Assembly (NCBI GenBank): GCA_910584075.1
Contig: CAJTZI010000001.1
Coordinates: 47,629-111,628, forward strand
DNA from: an uncultured Oscillibacter sp.
GTDB lineage: Bacteria; Bacillota; Clostridia; Oscillospirales; Oscillospiraceae
Length of the DNA: 64,000 bases
Direction: 5' to 3'
Position 1 is the first letter of the stretch, and the number at the start of each line of letters is the position of its first letter. A model generated the notes under the pieces. It saw nothing but the letters and a program-made list of their open reading frames with translations, was not told the origin of the DNA and made no database searches. The translations under genes and the position numbers were made by a program. Shown here one piece after another: positions 59,217-64,000 of this stretch.

Positions 59217-59894
59217 TCAGGAATTATCCGCAGCTTCTCTCTCCGCGGCCTCCAGGGTCTCCACCGCCGCCGACACATCCTCCAAAAAGGCGTCCCAGGC
59301 CTCCGGGTCCTCCACGAAGTACCGCGGGCACAGCTTCCCCGTCACATCGTAGTGGCGGATGACATCCTCACCCGGTCTCAGACGGAACACGCGGCACAGC
59401 CAGGCCGTCAGCTCCACGCACCGGTCATAGGCGGGGCGGCTGAACGCACCGGTCTCGTCCGGGTGGCAGACCTCGATGGAAACGGTGTCGTCATTGCGGG
59501 AGTTGGAGGCGTAGGCGATCTCCGTCAGGGGGACGCACTGGACCACCTCCCCCTCCAGCCCGATGATGAAGTGGCTGGAGGCGTAGGTCTCCTGCTCTCC
59601 GCCGGAGAGGGACTCAAAATAGTTCCGGTTGGCCTCTGCCGAGGTGCCGGGGTTGCCCACGTAGTGAATCACCACGCCGTTGATCTTTTTCAATTCCTCC
59701 CCAGGGCGGGACCAGGGGTTTACCGTCAGGTAGTCCCTCTCCACGTACTCCGGCACTGAGATCTCCTCTGCCGGCGGCGGGTCTCCCAGCAGCTTGGACA
59801 GGCCCGCCGCGATCACCGCCAGAGTCAATGCGGCCAGCACGGCGCAGAGGATCACAAACCGGGGATTCAGCTTTCTCTTTTTCCAGCGCTCCAC
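59217..59894 (-). CDS. membrane-anchored N-acetylmuramoyl-L-alanine amidase (Amidase_2)
   Basis: 225 aa. One N-terminal membrane helix (about 13-34), then the amidase core: VVIHYVGN with zinc ligand His77, SSHFIIGLEGEVVQCVPLTEIAYAS, VSIEVCHPDE and the second ligand His181 with Cys189 in IRHYDVTGKLCPRYF. It cleaves the amide between MurNAc and the stem peptide. It lies 3 bp after the interrupted permease gene at the end of the GntR-ABC operon, so transport and wall trimming may be linked. Confidence 0.9.
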   Translation of the reverse strand: MERWKKRKLNPRFVILCAVLAALTLAVIAAGLSKLLGDPPPAEEISVPEYVERDYLTVNPWSRPGEELKKINGVVIHYVGNPGTSAEANRNYFESLSGGEQETYASSHFIIGLEGEVVQCVPLTEIAYASNSRNDDTVSIEVCHPDETGAFSRPAYDRCVELTAWLCRVFRLRPGEDVIRHYDVTGKLCPRYFVEDPEAWDAFLEDVSAAVETLEAAEREAADNS

Positions 59895-59897
59895 GGT

Positions 59898-61853
59898 TCA
59901 GCCTGCGACCCCCATGACCACGGTCTCGAAGGTGGTCTCCGGGTAGACCGCCTCCGCCGGGACGGGATCGGCCGCCTCGGAACTTCCGTACTTCTCCGGG
60001 TACAGCTCCTCCTTGGTCGCCAGGTCCTCGTTTGTCACAAGGCCCAGCTCCAGCAGGCACGCGGTGGTGGCGGTCATCTCCGGCCGCACGGCGATGTCGA
60101 TCCAGTCCCAGGTGTCATCGGTCTCCCCGGAAAACTCCAGGCTCAGCTGCAGGGCATAGGTCCCGCTGTTCCAGGCCTCGGTGCTCAGCCAGTCCACATG
60201 GCCCCAGCGGCCCGCCTGGGCGTCCCGGGTGACGGCCTCCAGAATGGCGGCGGCCTCCCGGTCGCTGAGCTCGCTGCTCGCGTTCCGCCGGTTGAGGTAG
60301 ATGCGGCCGCCGCAGGGCTCATAGCCGTCGCCGGAGGCGTGAATGCGCTTGAGGCGCATCTCCTGGCTGTTGACCAGGCCGTCCAGCAGGCTGTCGTAGG
60401 CGCCGGACTGGCCCAGCCGCTCCCGGGTCAGGGGCACGTTGTAGTTCCGCTGCACCGTCTGGCCGCCGTGGGTGGTGTAGGTAAAGGAGACATACTCCCA
60501 GGTCCAGCTGGGCGTCTCATCCAAGAGGGTGATGAAATTCTCCCTGTCAAAGTCCAGAATATACTTCCGGTCCGCGGCGATGGCGGCGTGGAGCCGGCGC
60601 ACCTGCTCCAGCAGTTCGTCCTCCTGGCCGGGGTAGAAAATGTAGGTGTTGCTGTCCGCGTAAAACTCCATTTTTTCAATCTGGCTGATTTCCGGCACCC
60701 GGTCCGCCGCCCGGAAGAGATCCAGGCGCAGGCAGCCGCACAGGACCGCCACACCCGCCGCCACCAGGGCCAGGCCCCGCCAGCTCCCGCGGAACACACG
60801 CAGCGTCTTGGCCAGCAGCATGGAGGCGCCGTAGTACCCGATGGCCCCGGCCACCAGCATGCACACCGCCAGGGGCACGGCCTTGAAATATGCATCGTCC
60901 CAGAACAGGCCGTAGATCAGCTGGCCTCCCAGCAGGGCCGCCAGACCCGCCACGCCGTAGCGGAAGAAGGGGCGCATCCAGCCTACGGCCACCACCTCGC
61001 CGGCCCGTTCGCTTCTCCTGCGGCGGCAGAGCGTAAAGGCGAAGGCCAGCAGCGCCGCCCCCGCCAGGGCGTAGACGGCGATGAACCAGGCGTTCTCCAG
61101 CCGGACGGAGACCAGCTCACGCGTATATGTCCCGGTGTAATCGATGATCGTCTTTTGGTACTGGGCATCGGCGTCCACATTCCGCATCAGATAGACCGTG
61201 GGGGAGAGAAACTCCAGAAAGCCGGTGTAGTCCGTGCTGAGGCCGAAGATAAAGCCCCTGGCGAAGTTGGACAGCAGCAGGTCCAGAATGGCCTCCAGGA
61301 AGTGCAGCAGCAGGTACAGCGCCGGCATGGCGAAGATGTTGCCGGTGATAAAGGCCGCCAGGGTGGCGCTGGAGAAGTAGAAGAAGCTCTCTCCCAGCAC
61401 GCCCAGAACGGTCACCAGCACCCCCGCCGGCTCAAAGAGGCCGAAGGCCGCCGAGATGACGATGCACAGCCCCCCGGTGACAACGAAGGGAAGCAGCAGC
61501 ATCACGTAGCCCGACAGAAAATTGGTGACAAACAGTCCCTCCCGCCGGATGGGCAGGATGTGCATCAGATTCACGCTGCGGGCGTTGTGGAGGTACCCCC
61601 ATACCGCCAGGGCGCAGAGCAGGCCGTACAGCAGGCAGATGATCGGCACCAAGTCGCTCAGTATGCTGTAATAGCCCAAAGTCATCTCCAGCGGCTCACT
61701 TGCGATGGTGTCCTTGCCGTACCGCAGAAGCTGCGACAGCAGCGCCAGGGAAAACAGCGCCCCGATGAAGGACGCCCCACCCTACAGCGGCCAGAACCGG
61801 GTGAGATTTTTCAGAAACAGGGTTTTGTTAAAGCACGATGTCTTTGACCGCAT
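59898..61853 (-). pseudogene. ABC-2 permease interrupted by an in-frame TAG
   Basis: The frame from the ATG at 61853 (overlapping the ATPase gene by 26 nt) reads SKTSCFNKTLFLKNLTRFWPL and meets TAG at 61782-61784, where Trp (TGG) is expected, then continues GGASFIGALFSLALLSQLL and runs open for 626 codons. The long frame has about six or more membrane helices, a large external domain and YIFYPGQEDELLEQVRRLHA near the middle, as in YtrC/D-like permeases. Re-initiation at the ATG at 61685 (MTLGYYS) would lose only the first helix, so partial function is possible. Confidence 0.8.
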
Positions 61854-62724
61854 AGTCCACACCTCCCAACTCGTAAATGAAAATCTCCTCCAGGGTCAGG
61901 GGCACCGCGTCCACCAGCAGGGGATGATAGGCCGTCAGGCGCTCCGTGGCCTCCTGGGCGCTCATCCGCATAATCAAGGTGTGGATGCGGCCGGTCTTCG
62001 ACGCGTGGAGCACCGGCAGGTCCTCCGGCACCTCCGTCACGCCGTCCTGGAACACCACCTGGAGCTTCACCATGTTGTCCTGCAGCTGGGCAAGGCTCCG
62101 CTCCAGCAGCACCCTGCCGTGGTCCATGATGCCCACGTGGTCGCACACGTCCTCCAGCTCCCGCAAATTGTGGGAGGAGACCAGCACCGTGGTGCCCCGC
62201 TGGCTCACGTCTCCCATGACCAATGACCACACCTGCCGTCGCATCACCGGGTCCAGGCCGTCCACCGGCTCATCCAGAATCAGGTAATCCGGCATGCAGC
62301 TCAGCACCAGCCAGAAGGCCGCCTGTTTCTGCATTCCCTTGGAGAGGCGGCGGATGGCCCGCTTTTCGTCGATGCCGAAGACCTCCTTCAGCTTCTCATA
62401 CCGCTCCATGGAAAAGCTGGGGTAGAACCCCCGGTAAAAACGGCACATATCCCGGATGGTGGACTGAGAAAAATAGTACCAGTCGTCAGGAATGACCCCC
62501 AGCCGGGCCTTCAGGGCGCCGTTCTCCCACACGTCCTCGCCGCCGATCCGCACCGTGCCCTCGTCCTGGCGGTAGATGCCCGTCAGATGGCGGATGAGGG
62601 TGGATTTACCCGCCCCGTTGGGGCCCACCAATCCGTATACGCTGCCCGCCGGCACCGTGACGGCGGCGCCGTCCAGGGCTGTGAAGCTGTCAAACCGCTT
62701 CGTCAGGCCGTTCACTTCAATCAT
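61828..62724 (-). CDS. ABC transporter ATP-binding protein
   Basis: 298 aa. Walker A GPNGAGKST at 34-42, signature LSKGMQKQAAFWLVL, Walker B YLILDEPVDGLDP, and the switch His in LVSSHNLREL. The C-terminal extension (220-298) resembles the YtrB group. It follows the GntR gene with an ATGA overlap and shares its last 26 nt with the permease. Confidence 0.92.
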   Translation of the reverse strand: MIEVNGLTKRFDSFTALDGAAVTVPAGSVYGLVGPNGAGKSTLIRHLTGIYRQDEGTVRIGGEDVWENGALKARLGVIPDDWYYFSQSTIRDMCRFYRGFYPSFSMERYEKLKEVFGIDEKRAIRRLSKGMQKQAAFWLVLSCMPDYLILDEPVDGLDPVMRRQVWSLVMGDVSQRGTTVLVSSHNLRELEDVCDHVGIMDHGRVLLERSLAQLQDNMVKLQVVFQDGVTEVPEDLPVLHASKTGRIHTLIMRMSAQEATERLTAYHPLLVDAVPLTLEEIFIYELGGVDYAVKDIVL

Positions 62725-63119
62725 TGTTGTCCTCCCTTCTCCCGCTCCGCGGCGCCCGGCATCTCCGGCTCCTCCCGGACCAGCGCCGCCAGCTCCTCCT
62801 CCGAAACCCCCAGGTATTTCAGCTCCGCCAGCAGCTCCCGGGCCCTGGCCATCAGCTCTTTCCGGCGGGCCTCGTCCGCCCCGGCGCCGCCGGAGGCAAA
62901 GCTCCCCTTGCCGGGCACGGAGTAGATGTACCCCTCCCCCTCCAGCTCGTTGTACGCCCGCTGGATGGTGTTGGGGTTGATGGACAGCTGGGTTGCCATG
63001 GCCCGCACGGAGGGCAGTTTTTCATCCGGCCCCATGGCGCCTGTGACGATCAGCTTCCGCAGCCCGTCCTTGATCTGCTCATAGATCGGGCGGGAGTCCC
63101 GGTAATTCAGGCTGATCAT
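62721..63119 (-). CDS. GntR-family (YtrA-type) repressor
   Basis: 132 aa from the ATG at 63119. Winged helix: SRPIYEQIKDGLRKLIVTGA, LPSVRAMATQLSINPNTIQRAYNELEGEGY, followed by a helical tail (ELMARARELLAELKYL) for dimerisation. As in the operon at 20 kb it heads an ABC operon and has a palindrome at its start site, so it most likely represses itself until wall stress occurs. Confidence 0.92.
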   Translation of the reverse strand: MISLNYRDSRPIYEQIKDGLRKLIVTGAMGPDEKLPSVRAMATQLSINPNTIQRAYNELEGEGYIYSVPGKGSFASGGAGADEARRKELMARARELLAELKYLGVSEEELAALVREEPEMPGAAEREKGGQQ

Positions 63120-63169
63120 CCGCTCACCTTCCCTTCCGCGGCGGTCTGTCCGCCGCAAACTGTATTAAC

Positions 63170-63213
63170 TGTACTAGTACACTTAGGATAACACGGCGGA
63201 CTCCCGCTGTCAA
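63170..63213 (-). promoter_or_regulatory. promoter and GntR operator
   Basis: Minus strand TTGACA (63208-63213), a 17-bp spacer, TATCCT (63185-63190). TGTACTAGTACA (63170-63181), a perfect 12-bp palindrome, lies at the start site. It shares TGTAC...with the operator at 20.9 kb. Confidence 0.8.
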
Positions 63214-63280
63214 GACTTTCTTTTGGGCGGGATTTTCCGGCCCGCTTCTGGAAAATCCCAGCAAAATCCGTATTTTCTTC

Positions 63281-63309
63281 TTTACAATGGGAAGGATGTG
63301 TGATATATT
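63281..63309 (+). promoter_or_regulatory. promoter of rpsO
   Basis: TTTACA (63281-63286), a 17-bp spacer, TATATT (63304-63309). Confidence 0.75.
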
Positions 63310-63314
63310 TCGAT

Positions 63315-63396
63315 AGGCGCGGAAAACCGCGCCTGCGATTTCGCCCCTGTGCTTTGTCCCGCGGAGCTTCACCGGCCCGGGGCACAGTGCCGCGGG
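63315..63396 (+). ncRNA. candidate S15 autoregulatory leader with H-type pseudoknot
   Basis: After a GGCGCGG/CCGCGCC hairpin, CTGTGC (63347-63352) pairs with GCACAG (63382-63387), while CCCGCGG (63358-63364), lying within that loop, pairs with CCGCGGG (63390-63396) outside it. The order A-B-A'-B' makes a pseudoknot ending 15 nt before the ribosome site. Confidence 0.5.
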
Positions 63397-63423
63397 TCAT
63401 ATTATGAAAGGTGGAAATACTCT

Positions 63424-63690
63424 ATGCTGCGCAAGGAACAAAAGACCGCGATCATCGACGCCAACCGCACCCACGAGACCGACACCGGCTCTCCGGAGGT
63501 TCAAATCGCCATTCTGACGGAGCGCATCAACGTGCTCACCGAGCACATGCGTGCCAATCCCCAGGACAAGCACTCCAACAGAGGCCTTTTGAAGATGGTC
63601 GGCAAGCGCCGGAGCCTGCTGGACTATCTCATGAAGAAGGACATCGAGCGTTACCGCGCCCTCATCGCGAAGCTCGGTATCCGCAAGTAA
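63424..63690 (+). CDS. rpsO: ribosomal protein S15
   Basis: 88 aa, AAAGGTGG ribosome site. The full S15 pattern is present: [48 protein letters not shown] and the tail [13 protein letters not shown]. It binds 16S rRNA helices 20-22 early in assembly of the small subunit. The gene precedes pnp, the order common in bacteria. Confidence 0.98.
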   Translation: MLRKEQKTAIIDANRTHETDTGSPEVQIAILTERINVLTEHMRANPQDKHSNRGLLKMVGKRRSLLDYLMKKDIERYRALIAKLGIRK

Positions 63691-63697
63691 TGAATCC

Positions 63698-63727
63698 AGG
63701 GCGGCGCGGTTTTACCCGCCGCCCTGA
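63698..63727 (+). terminator. hairpin after rpsO
   Basis: AGGGCGGCG / CGCCGCCCT stem with GGTTTTACC inside, followed by GATTCCATTTTT. Confidence 0.65.
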
Positions 63728-63767
63728 TTCCATTTTTCCCCAGCCCGTGTGAGAGCCGCGCAAGCCC

Positions 63768-63818
63768 TTTAGCAGTTGAAAAAGAGGCCGGAGGACGGCC
63801 GTTTTTTCAAGTGCTAAA
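63768..63818 (+). promoter_or_regulatory. long hairpin in the pnp leader
   Basis: TTTAGCA (63768-63774) pairs with TGCTAAA (63812-63818), then GTTGAAAAA with TTTTTTCAAG, then GGCCGGAGGACGGCC forms the inner loop: about 20 bp in all, 45 nt before pnp. In E. coli a similar stem is cut by RNase III and used by PNPase for self-control. Confidence 0.6.
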
Positions 63819-63862
63819 TGGTCCGGCTCCCATGCGGAATCCAAAAACAAAGGAGCATGATC

Positions 63863-64000
63863 ATGTCTACCATCATCACCCAAAGACAGTTCCCCAACTA
63901 CCGCAAGTACGAGATGGATCTGGCCGGCCGCCCCCTCACCCTGGAGGTGGGCAAGCTGGCGGAGCTGGCCGCCTCCGAGGCCCGGAACACTCCGGAAAAA
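63863..64000 (+). CDS. pnp: polyribonucleotide nucleotidyltransferase, N-terminal part
   Basis: 46 aa are in the window, cut by the right edge. YEMDLAGRPLTLEVGKLAEL matches the first strand of PNPase (FELAGRPLTLETGKVA). AAAGGAG precedes the ATG. It degrades RNA from the 3' end. The position after rpsO supports the call. Confidence 0.88.
   Translation, partial: MSTIITQRQFPNYRKYEMDLAGRPLTLEVGKLAELAASEARNTPEK

Overview
The window reads as chromosome of a GC-rich (roughly 60-65 %) spore-forming Firmicute of the Clostridia, most likely Oscillospiraceae (Flavonifractor / Lawsonibacter / Oscillibacter / Dysosmobacter type). The basis is: strong AGGAGG ribosome sites, sigma-A promoters, a SpoIID sporulation protein, a monomeric group-B-type [FeFe]-hydrogenase, a K+-dependent membrane pyrophosphatase, carbamate kinase, a GGGtGRT protein beside a NifU-like scaffold, SLH-domain exported proteins, a T-box leader and a probable Mn2+ (yybP-ykoY) riboswitch. 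The lineage is inferred from gene content; no 16S gene is present.

Layout. 0-7 kb: lipoprotein, small regulators, an HPr-like protein, an S41-like protease with SLH repeats, and a DUF4340 / response regulator / histidine kinase operon. 7-18 kb: ROK-like protein, Nudix hydrolase, a second two-component pair with an HtrA protease, envelope proteins (a stalk/deacetylase-like protein and SpoIID), a membrane protein, and the [FeFe]-hydrogenase. 18-21 kb: tRNA-Gly(CCC) and a GntR-ABC operon with two small trailing genes. 21-26 kb: a phosphatase-GNAT fusion, a riboswitch-controlled CaCA antiporter, carbamate kinase and an SLH protein. 26-32 kb: six genes from polA to tsaD, each joined to the next by a 4-nt ATGA overlap. 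32-41 kb: substrate-binding lipoprotein, two convergent ECF sigma/anti-sigma pairs on either side of a MarR regulator, HAD phosphatase, metG and a flavin reductase.

41-50 kb is the accessory-looking stretch. It holds an MTAN remnant, thiI, a broken XRE gene, two copies of an intergenic repeat plus a fragment, a frameshifted cinA, a ribbon-helix-helix repressor facing a small gene across a perfect 20-bp inverted repeat, and a frameshifted GGGtGRT gene behind its NifU-like partner. Four reading-frame breaks fall within about 5.2 kb here, so either decay or local assembly error must be considered. 49.5-64 kb: hppA, an IseA-like lipoprotein, exonuclease III, an Ile T-box operon (unknown protein, Zn-ribbon, ileS), an XRE regulator between two paralogous small proteins, a second GntR-ABC operon whose permease carries an in-frame TAG, rpsO with a pseudoknot-like leader, and the start of pnp behind a long hairpin.

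How the parts work together. Envelope sensing and repair is prominent: two two-component systems, HtrA, two anti-sigma systems, an amidase and an IseA-like protein. Ion and energy handling includes the pyrophosphatase, the antiporter under a Mn2+ riboswitch, the hydrogenase and carbamate kinase. Several regulators sit beside clear palindromic operators and are probably autoregulated: both GntR proteins, the MarR protein, the RHH protein and two XRE proteins.
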